Below are positions 45,052-51,878 of a stretch of 51,878 bases of DNA, piece by piece (positions within the stretch are counted from its first letter, which is position 1; every line of letters starts with the position of its first letter). The notes beneath the pieces are model-generated. The model was not told where the DNA came from. It searched no databases and was given only the letters and a program-made list of their open reading frames with translations. This DNA comes from Thermoguttaceae bacterium (lineage in GTDB: Bacteria; Planctomycetota; Planctomycetia; Pirellulales; Thermoguttaceae). A program made the translations under genes and the position numbers. The stretch spans positions 1 to 51,878 of the forward strand of contig JAFRFG010000049.1 of assembly GCA_017434455.1 (NCBI GenBank), read 5' to 3'.

Positions 45052-45963
45052 CTAGGAAAGATTGCTTTTCAACAGGATATCTTCGGCTCGAGCGCACAGC
45101 CGTTTCACTTCCTTTTCATCGACACCAAATTCCTCGGCGACGATCTTCGTTCTCCCCCGCTTCCCCAAACTAAAGAAGGCGAGAATGATCTCCACCTCTG
45201 TCGTGGAAAAATTCTTGAAGAGAACTTCGCGAACACGCCTAATTTGTTCCTTGCGGCTTGCCTTCTCATCGGGCCGCTGAGTCGGAGCCGGCTGCTGTTC
45301 CACAATGGTTTTTCGGGGACGTCCATTACCATCCTCCCCCTCGTCACCGTCATCGGCACACGTCAAAAAACGGGACAGCCACCGGATCTTCTTTACCGTC
45401 AGAGGCGAATTCGGTTTATTTCGGTGGACCTGTTCGCAGATGGTCTCATAGGAGATCCTCTCCCCGGCGATACCGAGCTGCTGGATCGCTTTGAGGACAT
45501 CGCGCGCATACCTCCCCGGCTGCCCCGTCTTGAATATGGTTAAATCTTGGATCCGCAGGTTGTAGAGTTCTCTGGTGATACATCGAATCGCGTAACTGGC
45601 GAAAGACGCTCTTCTCGCCGGATCGAATTTTGTCACACAGGTGGAGAGGACTTCCGCCGCTCGCTGCTCGAAATCCCCCTTCTCGTAAAGATTCCTCTTC
45701 TGATTGCCGGAGTGATGGCACTCCGCCAGGAACATCGAACACGCGATCAGCCCGAAATTCAACGCGATGATAACCGTCGTCAGACGGTTAACCCGTTCGG
45801 ACTTCTCCTCGTCGGAGAGCTCCGGATTGGCCCGAACCGCCCAGACCTCCGTCAGGAGCCGGTTCGTCGCGGCTTTCCGATCGCCCTTCATGAGACGGTC
45901 GAAGTCACGGCAGTAAGCCCTGGCGACCTCATAGACACTCGAGCGCAAAACGGATTTTGTCAT
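45052..45963 (-). CDS. sigma-70 family protein, array member 2
   Basis: This 303-residue protein starts at ATG 45963, with AGAGGA 8 bases upstream; an in-frame TTG at 45969 is too close to that site. Region 2 (about 62-138) reads LNFGLIACSMFLAE, DFEQRAAEVLSTCVTKFDPA, SFASYAIRCITREL. Region 3-like helices (about 155-200) share SYETICEQVHRNKPNS and LTVKKIR with members 1 and 3. Region 4 (about 238-295) has FSTTEVEIILAFFSLGK and EEFGVDEKEVKRLCARAEDI, a clear helix-turn-helix. The leader is long (about 380 bases) and contains a small ORF and a strong inverted repeat, suggesting post-initiation control. Confidence 0.82.
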   Translation of the reverse strand: MTKSVLRSSVYEVARAYCRDFDRLMKGDRKAATNRLLTEVWAVRANPELSDEEKSERVNRLTTVIIALNFGLIACSMFLAECHHSGNQKRNLYEKGDFEQRAAEVLSTCVTKFDPARRASFASYAIRCITRELYNLRIQDLTIFKTGQPGRYARDVLKAIQQLGIAGERISYETICEQVHRNKPNSPLTVKKIRWLSRFLTCADDGDEGEDGNGRPRKTIVEQQPAPTQRPDEKASRKEQIRRVREVLFKNFSTTEVEIILAFFSLGKRGRTKIVAEEFGVDEKEVKRLCARAEDILLKSNLS

Positions 45964-45994
45964 AAACAATTCCTCTTAGTTTAAATAAAGTACC

Positions 45995-46054
45995 GTTTTC
46001 CAGCGCGTGCGCGACCCACGGCACAAAGCGGGCCCATACCCGCCTGCTGGAAAC
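45995..46054 (-). promoter_or_regulatory. leader inverted repeat before sigma-like gene 2
   Basis: GTTTTCCAGC (45995-46004) pairs with GCTGGAAAC (46046-46054) with one bulge. Inside it GCGGG (46028-46032) pairs with CCCGC (46039-46043). The structure ends about 30 bases before the start codon. Confidence 0.6.
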
Positions 46055-46139
46055 TTAAACAGCGAGAACGCGCGAAAACACGCGATGCGTAAGGCGCGGT
46101 CAAGGCGGCTTACGCCAACGACAAAAACGGTGAGATGTC
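46049..46139 (-). repeat. upstream block shared with sigma-like gene 4 (copy A)
   Basis: Read on the plus strand, this block runs GGAAAC..., GAGAACGCGCGAAAACACGCG, ...GGCTTACGCCAACGACAAAAACGGTGAGA. It aligns by eye with 48522-48621 (GGAAATAC..., ACGGAAACGCGCAAAAAACGCG, ...ACGCCAAACGGCAAAAAAACGGCGAGA) with small gaps. Confidence 0.6.
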
Positions 46140-46316
46140 TTCTGCGCGTGTCAGCCCGAGGGCGTCGTCAAACACGCGGAACCATAGTACGAACGGGGAG
46201 ACGAACCCCCTCCTGGAGATGGAGACAAGAAAATCTGTAAAGTCTGTAATCGGCTTTCCTCCGATGATGGTAAGGTTGTGAAAGCAAGGAACGGGTACGG
46301 ATGCTTTTTTAACCAT
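46110..46316 (-). CDS. small leader ORF upstream of sigma-like gene 2
   Basis: This 68-codon ORF is not similar to any family I know (MVKKASVPVPCFHNLTIIGG, then a segment rich in F and V, ending DISPFLSLA). It is supported by signals rather than homology. AAGGAGG lies just before ATG 46316 (short spacing), and a TTGACA-17-TACGAT promoter places the transcript start about 29 bases upstream. It ends inside the block shared between leaders. It could be a leader peptide that controls member 2, a small regulator of the sigma proteins, or a chance ORF in a structured RNA. The two cysteine-free hydrophobic stretches do not form a clear membrane helix. Confidence 0.5.
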   Translation of the reverse strand: MVKKASVPVPCFHNLTIIGGKPITDFTDFLVSISRRGFVSPFVLWFRVFDDALGLTRAEDISPFLSLA

Positions 46317-46351
46317 TGACCTCCTTCGTTGGATTTTTTGTAAGGACACGT

Positions 46352-46380
46352 ATCGTACCACGGCATGGAACGGGTGTCAA
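46352..46380 (-). promoter_or_regulatory. sigma-70 promoter before the small ORF and sigma-like gene 2
   Basis: On the minus strand a perfect TTGACA (46380-46375), 17 bases, and TACGAT (46357-46352). This is one of the best promoter matches in the window. Confidence 0.7.
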
Positions 46381-46386
46381 ACAAGT

Positions 46387-46448
46387 GCGGGGGAAAAATC
46401 AAAGAATTTCGGAAAATCTTTCCCCGAGGGCTTTTCCTTTTCCCCCGC
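46387..46448 (-). terminator. terminator-like inverted repeat after sigma-like gene 3
   Basis: GCGGGGGAAAA (46387-46397) pairs perfectly with TTTTCCCCCGC (46438-46448), with an inner GGAAA/TTCC element. It lies 12 bases beyond the stop of member 3. Confidence 0.5.
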
Positions 46449-46459
46449 GGTCCCGGGCG

Positions 46460-47413
46460 CTAGGCCGAATAAAAGCGCCTAAGGACCGTGCTTTTTTCAA
46501 GTACCCTGAGGGCTTGAGCGCACAGCCGCCTGACGTCCTCCTTCTTGACCCCATACTTTTCGGCGATGGTCTTTTCGCTGAGCTTCACCCCCAGACGGTC
46601 GTAGATGATCTCCGCTTCGGTCGAGGGGAAGTATCGGAACAGCTCATCGTGAACCGCCCTTTTCAGTTCATTGGCGTCAGCCGCTTCCCAGGACTCCGGG
46701 GTTCTGTCCGGCTGCCGTTCCAGGATCTTGCCGTTTCGGTTTGCGCCGCCGTCTTTTCCCCCAACGCTATCTTCAGGGCGGGTCCGGGTCATATAGCGGG
46801 AAACGTCTTTGATCTTCTTTTCGGTGAGGGTCGATTTCGGGTTATTCCGATGGATCCGCTCACAAATCGCTTCGGGGCTGGCCCCTTCTCCGGCCGCCTC
46901 CAGATCGCTGGCGGCCTTACGGATATCTCTCATATCCTTTCCGGACTGCTCTGTGCCGAATACGGATCCATTCCGATTTTTCAATTCATTGATCTTCCGC
47001 TTAACGGATTCGATAACATAGGTGCTGAACGCCCCTTTCGACGGATCGTAATGATCCGCACAATCCATTAGGACATTCACCGCAGCTTCCTCAAAGTCTT
47101 CTAACTCATAAACCTCCGTGGTAACTTCATAGTCACCGCACCCAGTCTGGTCTATCGCAAGGTCGATCAGACCATAGTTAAGAGCGGCGACCAAGGTCTT
47201 ACGGTAGTTAATCGAATCCGTATCTACCCAGCCCAACTGTTTACCGTCGGTTTTCAATACCTGGATCTTCTTCAACTGTTTTTCCGTTTCCTCCTTTCGC
47301 TCCGCATTCGAGAGATCGGCCGGATTGGGATAGACACCCTTGGCGGCCTCCATAATCATGTGACGCAGACCAGACGTAAACGTGTTCTTCTTGCTCTTCT
47401 TGTTCTTTCTCAT
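46460..47413 (-). CDS. sigma-70 family protein, array member 3
   Basis: This is a 317-residue protein from ATG 47413, which has AAAGG 10 bases upstream. A longer frame begins with TTG at 47473 but has no site. A basic N-terminus (MRKNKKSKKN) is followed by region 2 (about 72-145: LNYGLIDLAIDQ, DFEEAAVNVLMDCADHYDPS, GAFSTYVIESVKRKINEL), a region-3-like part (about 160-210: SPEAICERIHRNNPKS, LTEKKIKDV) and region 4 (about 245-305: YFPSTEAEIIYDRLGVKLSE, KTIAEKYGVKKEDVRRLCAQ). Most similar to members 1 and 2. It follows member 4 after 96 bases without a visible promoter, so the two are probably cotranscribed. Confidence 0.82.
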   Translation of the reverse strand: MRKNKKSKKNTFTSGLRHMIMEAAKGVYPNPADLSNAERKEETEKQLKKIQVLKTDGKQLGWVDTDSINYRKTLVAALNYGLIDLAIDQTGCGDYEVTTEVYELEDFEEAAVNVLMDCADHYDPSKGAFSTYVIESVKRKINELKNRNGSVFGTEQSGKDMRDIRKAASDLEAAGEGASPEAICERIHRNNPKSTLTEKKIKDVSRYMTRTRPEDSVGGKDGGANRNGKILERQPDRTPESWEAADANELKRAVHDELFRYFPSTEAEIIYDRLGVKLSEKTIAEKYGVKKEDVRRLCAQALRVLEKSTVLRRFYSA

Positions 47414-47509
47414 AATTCTTAAACCTTTCTTGGTTAAAAATTTAGTGAATCGTTTTGGTGGTAATGGATACAACGAATATTGGCGCCTTCGCGCCTCGGT
47501 TCCGGCCGC

Positions 47510-48442
47510 TTACGCGGCCAGGGGATTGTACGACGCCATCTCGCGGCGGAGAATCTTCCGGATGCGCTTGATTTCGGATCGGACGGTATCTTCGTCCATC
47601 TCGCGAATATCCGCGGTTTCCGCGACGTTCTCATCGCTGCGATACCAGGTCATGAACAGCATGTAGTCGTCATCACTGGTCAGGATCCGGCGAATTTGTG
47701 ACTCCATCTCGTTGACAATGGCGTTGGAGACGGGGTCGGAATTCGACCCCGCGGGGAGACCAAAGGTGTACCCCGCGAGGCCATCATTTTCCTTGCTGTG
47801 TTTGATAATACTGTCGGGGATATCATTAGGATCGATTCGGACCCAATCGGCCGGCAGCACCGCGCCCGGCGTCAGGATCTTCTTGATCTGATACAGCGAC
47901 AGCCGTTCCTCTTCCGGGAGGTTCTCCCGCATAAACCGATAGATCGCCTCGATCGTGGCCGTTTGGCCTCGGCCAAGAAGCTGGCAGATGACGCCGTTGA
48001 TCTTCGCTTTATGCTGTTTGAAGGTCCTCGAGGAAAGATGGCCGTCGTCGTTCCTTATCCCCTCAAGGGCGGCGTTGACGATGCAGCGCGTGACGTACGA
48101 GCTCAGCGCGAAGCCCGTACGGGGGTCGTACCCCAAGAGCCCTTGGAAAAAACCCTTTCGTCCCAATTGCCAAAGATCGTCGCGATCGACCGACCACGAG
48201 TGAAAAGAGCGAACGGCGCTGCCGATCAGTCCCTTGTGCATCTCGTAGAGGGTTTCGCCGAGACCACGAACGCGCCCAGCCAGCGTGTCGAGTTTATGTT
48301 GATCGCAAGCGCCCCCCCGATCCGCGATCGCGCGAAGCGAGCGATACTCACGGTCGGCGCCCTGGAGTTCCAGGATCAACTCCTCGGTGCTCTTCACGGG
48401 GGCGGGGGTCGTCGAAACGAAGGTCATCAAAGGAAAATCCAT
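47510..48442 (-). CDS. sigma-70 family protein, array member 4 (most diverged)
   Basis: This is a 310-residue protein. ATG 48442 has AAAGGA 7 bases upstream; the in-frame ATG at 48448 overlaps that site. Region 2 is closest to classical sigma factors (about 62-132: LYEMHKGLIGSAVRSF, DRDDLWQLGRKGFFQGLLGYDP, GFALSSYVTRCIVNAAL). The middle (about 140-195) keeps ATIEAIYRFM and LSLYQIKKIL, corresponding to the EAI..Q.HR / LT.KKIK part of the other members. Region 4 is less obvious (about 242-300: TADIREMDEDTVRSEIKRIR). It is the first gene of the array, with a long leader containing a hairpin and the shared block. Confidence 0.8.
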   Translation of the reverse strand: MDFPLMTFVSTTPAPVKSTEELILELQGADREYRSLRAIADRGGACDQHKLDTLAGRVRGLGETLYEMHKGLIGSAVRSFHSWSVDRDDLWQLGRKGFFQGLLGYDPRTGFALSSYVTRCIVNAALEGIRNDDGHLSSRTFKQHKAKINGVICQLLGRGQTATIEAIYRFMRENLPEEERLSLYQIKKILTPGAVLPADWVRIDPNDIPDSIIKHSKENDGLAGYTFGLPAGSNSDPVSNAIVNEMESQIRRILTSDDDYMLFMTWYRSDENVAETADIREMDEDTVRSEIKRIRKILRREMASYNPLAA

Positions 48443-48474
48443 AAACATCCTTTAAAAACGGTGTTGGCAGTGCC

Positions 48475-48513
48475 GAGTACCGCCCCATACAAAGGCGTAA
48501 GGGGGCGGTACTC
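48475..48513 (-). promoter_or_regulatory. leader hairpin before sigma-like gene 4
   Basis: GAGTACCGCCCC (48475-48486) pairs perfectly with GGGGCGGTACTC (48502-48513) over a 15-base loop, 33 bases upstream of the start codon. Its position is equivalent to the inverted repeat before member 2. Confidence 0.7.
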
Positions 48514-48521
48514 CCACGGAC

Positions 48522-48621
48522 GGAAATACTCAACCGAAAACGGAAACGCGCAAAAAACGCGGGGGCGCGGGGCGTACGATGACGCGCTCAAACGCCAAAC
48601 GGCAAAAAAACGGCGAGAACG
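48522..48621 (-). repeat. upstream block shared with sigma-like gene 2 (copy B)
   Basis: See the block at 46049-46139. Both blocks sit directly upstream of a leader inverted repeat and contain a CGCG(C)(A)AAAA(C)CGCG element and a CGGCAAAAA-type element. Confidence 0.6.
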
Positions 48622-48895
48622 CCCCCCGACGTGTGTCTTTCCACGCAAAACGCTCCCACACGCGCAGAGGCAATACTTCACGAAGGGGGACGGGGCCCGT
48701 CCCCCCTTATTGGGGATTAAATGATAAGACTCGTTTGGGTACCGGGCAGCTTCTTAACAACACTGACCGGGCTGGAGGTAACACAGGGCACAGAAATGTA
48801 CATAGTGGAATTCATACGCTTATTAACCCTAGTTTGGATATCTTTAAACGGGGGTTCGTCCATAACACCATGGGCGAAAAACCCGATTGTCCACA

Positions 48896-48923
48896 ATACT
48901 ACCGCCTTTAAAAAAGGCCGCAA
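48896..48923 (-). promoter_or_regulatory. possible promoter for the sigma-like 4-3 transcript
   Basis: On the minus strand TTGCGG (48923-48918), 16 bases, and TAGTAT (48901-48896), with a GCCTTTTTTAAAGGC inverted repeat in the spacer. It would give a leader of about 450 bases to member 4. Confidence 0.35.
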
Positions 48924-49207
48924 GGGGGGAGACCGAAAAATTTTTCTTTTTTTGAGTTTTTTCGATCCCCCAAGAGAGACTTCGCCCCTCCCCATTTTTC
49001 ATAATAGGGAGGAAAACGGCTTTTGGGGAACGATTTTTTGGTTTTTTCGAGAAATTTCTCTCGGCTCCCCGGTTCCTTTAGGGAATGTCCCTAACGATTT
49101 ATGGTAGGGACGAAACGAGCAAGTTAGACAAAGAAAAATATTTTTTCCGGGCGATTTTTCTTCGGACGCTGGATTTCACGGCCCTTTCGCGCGAAAAAAA
49201 TTTTTCC

Positions 49208-50098
49208 TCAGCGCTTTCGCGACAGGAGAATCGACACGAGATAGATCGCCGCGACGACCACGATGATCATCGGACCGGCGGGAAAATCGAGCGCGACGGC
49301 CAGAAGAATCCCCCCCCAGCTGCCCAAAAAGCAGATCAGTATCGAGCCGAGAATCATCGGCCCGAGGCGGCCGGTCAGGCGCGAGGCGGCCGACGGGGGG
49401 ATCGTCAGCATCGCGATCACCAAGACCATCCCGACGATTCGGATCATCAGGATCACCGTGACGGCGACTAAAACCAGGAGGAGCCGGTAGTAAAAATCGA
49501 CCGAAAGCCCGCGCAGCCGGGCAAACTCCGGGTCGAAGCAGACCGCTTCCAGCGGGCGGAACAGCGCCAGGGTCACCAGACAGACCGCCGCGGCCAGCAG
49601 CGCCGCGGTGAGGATATCGGCCGACGAAACCAGAGTGATGTCACCGAAGAGCCACGCCGTGATCGGAACGTACGACTCGATGCGGCTTAAAAACAGCAGA
49701 CCGACCGCCATGCCGACCGACCAGAGGATCCCGATGAGGGCATCCTCCCGGTCGCGGGTATACTTCTGGACGATCCCCAGGATCAGCGCCGCGCCGACCG
49801 CCGTAATGACCGCCGCCAGGACAGGATCGACCCAGCCGGCCAAATCCGCCGGGGATTTCCCCGTAAACGCCAGGGCCGAATAGAGCGCCCCGCCGGCGGC
49901 GATCGTCTGCTTGAGCCACAGGCCGAAGCCGATTCCGCCGAAGGCGCAGTGCGAGATCGCCCCGGAAAGATAACCGATCCTCCGGGCCACGACAAACGAC
50001 CCGACCAGGCCAAAGGTGACACTGGCAATGGCGCTTAAAACAAAGACCAGCCGAAGAAAACCGTATTCGGGGCGCGTCAGGATATCGAGTGCGATCAC
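49208..50098 (-). CDS. metal ABC transporter permease (ZnuB/TroC-like)
   Basis: This 296-residue protein has seven to eight hydrophobic segments of the ABC-3 family. SFVVARRIGYLSGAISHCAFGGIGFGL near residue 35 is the characteristic first conserved block, and LFGDITLVSSADI near 150 and MIRIVGMVLVIAMLTIPPSAA near 220 follow. Such permeases import Zn2+, Mn2+ or Fe2+ with an ATPase and a binding lipoprotein, neither of which is next to this gene in the window. GTG 50098 is chosen because it overlaps the upstream stop (GTGA) and has AGGAGG 8 bases before it; longer starts lie inside the upstream gene. Confidence 0.88.
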   Translation of the reverse strand: MIALDILTRPEYGFLRLVFVLSAIASVTFGLVGSFVVARRIGYLSGAISHCAFGGIGFGLWLKQTIAAGGALYSALAFTGKSPADLAGWVDPVLAAVITAVGAALILGIVQKYTRDREDALIGILWSVGMAVGLLFLSRIESYVPITAWLFGDITLVSSADILTAALLAAAVCLVTLALFRPLEAVCFDPEFARLRGLSVDFYYRLLLVLVAVTVILMIRIVGMVLVIAMLTIPPSAASRLTGRLGPMILGSILICFLGSWGGILLAVALDFPAGPMIIVVVAAIYLVSILLSRKR

Positions 50099-51171
50099 GA
50101 GCCCCCCTCCTCTTCGCACGGCGCGTCCTTGGCTTCCTTTTGGGTCCCTTTTTGGGCCTCTTTCTTCGCCTCTTCCTCACGAATCTGCTCCAGCGCCGCG
50201 CCGATCTCCGAGCGGTTCACGAGGCAGAAGATCCCGCCGATGGCGGCGTTGATGATCATCCCGACGCGGGAGATGATCCCGACCATCGAGCCGTAGCCGG
50301 CGCCGACCGGCTCCTGACCGGCGACCGGGAAGAGGGGGTAGAGCAGATCGAGGTAGTACTCCAGCGGCCCGGCGGAAAGGGGAATGATCGTCCCGCAGTT
50401 GGCGGTCGGATAGATGACCAAATGCTCGAGAATCGTCGGCGCGAAGCCGTAAAGACCGCGTGCGTACGCCCATAAGCTCAGGGCGAAGAAGCCGTGAACG
50501 GCGAACGTCGCCAGAAGCGAGCCGAACAGAACCCCCCAGTGCCGCGAGTAGGCGTTGGCCGCCTCGTAGAGTTTCTCGAAGAGCCGGCCGGCCAGCGGCA
50601 CGGCGCGCAGCAGACGGCGGCGTCCCTGGCGGGGCGACTCGGGAATCAGCAAAAAGATCAGCCCGGCGGTCGAGACGGCAAACAGGCCGAAGACCAGCCG
50701 GGTGCTAAAGACCGCCACCGGGGCGCTGTGGCGCCAAAACCCGGTGATCGCGACCCCGACCATCCCCGTGATAAACATCGCGTAAAGACCGATCACCCGG
50801 TCGGCGATCACCGAGACGGCGCAGGCGGCCTTGGCGCCGGGGGACTGATTGGCCAGAAGAATCCCCTTCACCAGATCGCCGCCGACGATCCCCATCGGGG
50901 AGAGATTGAAGACGTAGCCGATCGCCCCGAGCCGAAGGGTCTCGCGCAAAGAGAGGGGAACCCCGAGGGCGCGGACCAGCCACCCCCAGCGAACGAACGT
51001 GATAAACGTCCCGAGAAGCGCCAAAAGGAACGCCCAGAAGATCAGCCAGCCGTTGGGATGACACTGGCTGATCCGCTCCCAGGCGTTGTCCCGCGAGGCC
51101 CGATAGAAGAGCCAGACGAAGATCAGCAGGACAAGCGCCCACTTCAGGAGGAAGATCGCTATCTTTTTCAC
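50095..51171 (-). CDS. flippase-like/LPG-synthase TM domain protein
   Basis: This 358-residue protein has seven to eight hydrophobic segments of the UPF0104/lysylphosphatidylglycerol synthase transmembrane type. WLVRALGVPLSLRETLRLGAIGYVFNLSPMGIVGGDLVKG and the RVIGLYAMF motif are typical. It lacks the cytosolic lysyl-transferase domain. The C-terminus is a charged Lys/Glu/Gln-rich tail. Relatives are thought to move or modify lipids or glycolipids. Its stop overlaps the permease start by four bases, so the two are translated together, although a shared function is not known. Confidence 0.8.
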   Translation of the reverse strand: MKKIAIFLLKWALVLLIFVWLFYRASRDNAWERISQCHPNGWLIFWAFLLALLGTFITFVRWGWLVRALGVPLSLRETLRLGAIGYVFNLSPMGIVGGDLVKGILLANQSPGAKAACAVSVIADRVIGLYAMFITGMVGVAITGFWRHSAPVAVFSTRLVFGLFAVSTAGLIFLLIPESPRQGRRRLLRAVPLAGRLFEKLYEAANAYSRHWGVLFGSLLATFAVHGFFALSLWAYARGLYGFAPTILEHLVIYPTANCGTIIPLSAGPLEYYLDLLYPLFPVAGQEPVGAGYGSMVGIISRVGMIINAAIGGIFCLVNRSEIGAALEQIREEEAKKEAQKGTQKEAKDAPCEEEGGS

Positions 51172-51213
51172 TGGCTTGATTCTCCCCAGCCGAGCCGTTG
51201 GGCGGATGTCCGG

Positions 51214-51878
51214 CTAGAAATCGCAGGTTCCGGGGGTACGGGGGAACGGGATGACGTCGCGGATATTGGGGATGCCGGTGACAAACTGAATCACCCGCTC
51301 GAACCCAAGCCCGAAACCGCTGTGGGGAACGGTGCCGAAGCGGCGCATATCCTCGTACCAGGAATAGTTCTCGGCGTCGAGGTTCATTTCGGCCATCCGG
51401 CGGCGCAGGACATCCAGACGATACTCACGCTCGCTCCCGCCGATGATCTCGCCGATCTTCGGGACGAGCACATCCATCGCGCGGACGGTCTTGCCGTCGT
51501 CATTGACGTACATGTAGAACGGCTTGATCGTTCGCGGGTAGTTGTAGAGGATCACCGGCTTTTTGAAGTGTTCCTCGGTCAGATACCGCTCATGCTCGCT
51601 TTGCAGGTCGATTCCCCAGCCGACGGGGAAGTCGAACTTCTTCCCCGACTTTTCGAGAATCTCGATCGCCTCGGTGTAGGGGAGGCGGACAAAGTCGCTG
51701 GCGATAATATGCTCGAGCGTCTCGATCAGGGTCGTGTCGAACTGCTTGTTGAAGAACGCCATATCTTCGGCACAGCGGTCGAGGACATCGCGGAAGATCG
51801 CTTTGAGCAGCCCCTCGGCCAGGAGCATATTATCCTCCAGCTCGTAGAACGCCGCTTCCGGCTCGATCATCCAGAACT
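51214..51878 (-). CDS. asnS: asparaginyl-tRNA synthetase, C-terminal part
   Basis: The frame is open through the window edge (codons for F-W before the M at 51870), so this is the last ~221 residues of a class II synthetase of about 460-470 residues. [17 protein letters not shown] is the AsnRS/AspRS motif 2 surrounding. [11 protein letters not shown] and [30 protein letters not shown] form motif 3, with the Asn-type ending PRTPGTCDF. The enzyme charges tRNA-Asn. The 5' part lies beyond 51878. Confidence 0.95.
   Translation of the reverse strand, partial: FWMIEPEAAFYELEDNMLLAEGLLKAIFRDVLDRCAEDMAFFNKQFDTTLIETLEHIIASDFVRLPYTEAIEILEKSGKKFDFPVGWGIDLQSEHERYLTEEHFKKPVILYNYPRTIKPFYMYVNDDGKTVRAMDVLVPKIGEIIGGSEREYRLDVLRRRMAEMNLDAENYSWYEDMRRFGTVPHSGFGLGFERVIQFVTGIPNIRDVIPFPRTPGTCDF

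Larger units (their letters stand above)
45964..46459 (-). other. 496-base spacer upstream of sigma-like gene 2
   Basis: On the minus strand the spacer contains, in order, a terminator-like inverted repeat after member 3 (46387-46448), a consensus promoter (46352-46380), a 68-codon ORF (46110-46316), a block shared with the leader of member 4 (46049-46139) and an inverted repeat (45995-46054) just before the ribosome site. Confidence 0.6.
48443..49207. other. 765-base gene-poor region upstream of the sigma array
   Basis: It includes the leader hairpin (48475-48513), the shared block (48522-48621), a second inverted repeat around 48684-48710 (GGGGGACGGG/CCCGTCCCCC), and a possible minus-strand promoter (48896-48923). 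The section 48900-49200 is rich in short A and T runs. Frames on either strand (for example 48721-49107 plus, and a 48-codon minus frame 48717-48863) lack ribosome sites and known products. Confidence 0.5.

Noticed and set aside
48721..49107. Plus-strand frame of 128 codons upstream of the sigma array
   Set aside because: It has no ribosome site, and its composition follows the A/T and G runs of the region. The product is unlike any protein family.
1..51878. tRNA or rRNA genes, CRISPR arrays, insertion sequences, phage genes
   Set aside because: No repeat-spacer pattern, no transposase or integrase motif and no tRNA-like cloverleaf with a CCA end was found when reading the spacers on both strands.

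Overview
The window reads as a chromosome segment of a planctomycete, probably an anaerobic or microaerophilic, host- or sediment-associated lineage. The evidence is the combination of a DUF1559 pilin-like protein with the H-X9-DG motif, two secreted DUF1080 proteins, a DUF11-repeat envelope protein, a triple SUMF1-domain protein, a GH106-type glycosidase beside a sialidase, and a complete HdrABC-FlxABCD electron-bifurcation locus. The genome is GC-rich with strong GGAGG-type ribosome binding sites and classical hairpin/T-tract terminators. No tRNA, rRNA, CRISPR array, transposase or integrase gene was seen.

Region 1 (1-8,885): a family of ~400-residue exported proteins with a C-terminal membrane anchor. 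There is a 5'-truncated copy (111-746), then a DUF1559 pilin-like gene and two small membrane-protein genes, then three full copies head to tail. Each downstream start lies inside the last codons of the preceding gene. A GT-C type glycosyltransferase gene ends the run using the same junction. These paralogs look more AT-rich than their neighbours.

Region 2 (8,917-14,583): convergent and divergent glycan-degradation genes (sialidase; large GH106-like glycosidase) and a CNNM/CorC-type membrane protein.

Region 3 (14,624-22,190): an operon with a good sigma-70 promoter, hdrC-hdrB-hdrA-(small zinc-ribbon membrane protein)-flxD-flxB-flxC-flxA, predicted to couple NADH oxidation to reduction of ferredoxin and a disulfide.

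Region 4 (22,271-43,754): mostly envelope and housekeeping genes. These are the triple SUMF1-like protein, an isolated CpaB-like protein with 8-residue repeats, a HEAT-like secreted protein, an MMPL/RND exporter behind a strong leader hairpin, hemY plus a phosphoesterase, the DUF11 protein, a YhaM-like exoribonuclease, a LysE exporter, a Cys-Gly-Tyr-rich outer-membrane protein, two DUF1080 proteins and an SdpI-like membrane protein.

Region 5 (43,858-48,923): the most unusual part. Four successive minus-strand genes encode diverged sigma-70-family proteins of about 290-320 residues. The spacers are long and full of inverted repeats. Two of the genes have ~400-nt leaders that share a ~90-100 bp block and end in a hairpin just before the ribosome binding site. 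One leader carries a small ORF with its own consensus promoter and ribosome binding site. No anti-sigma gene is visible.

Region 6 (49,208-51,878): a metal ABC permease translationally coupled to an LPG-synthase-like flippase-domain protein, and the 3' part of asnS running off the window.
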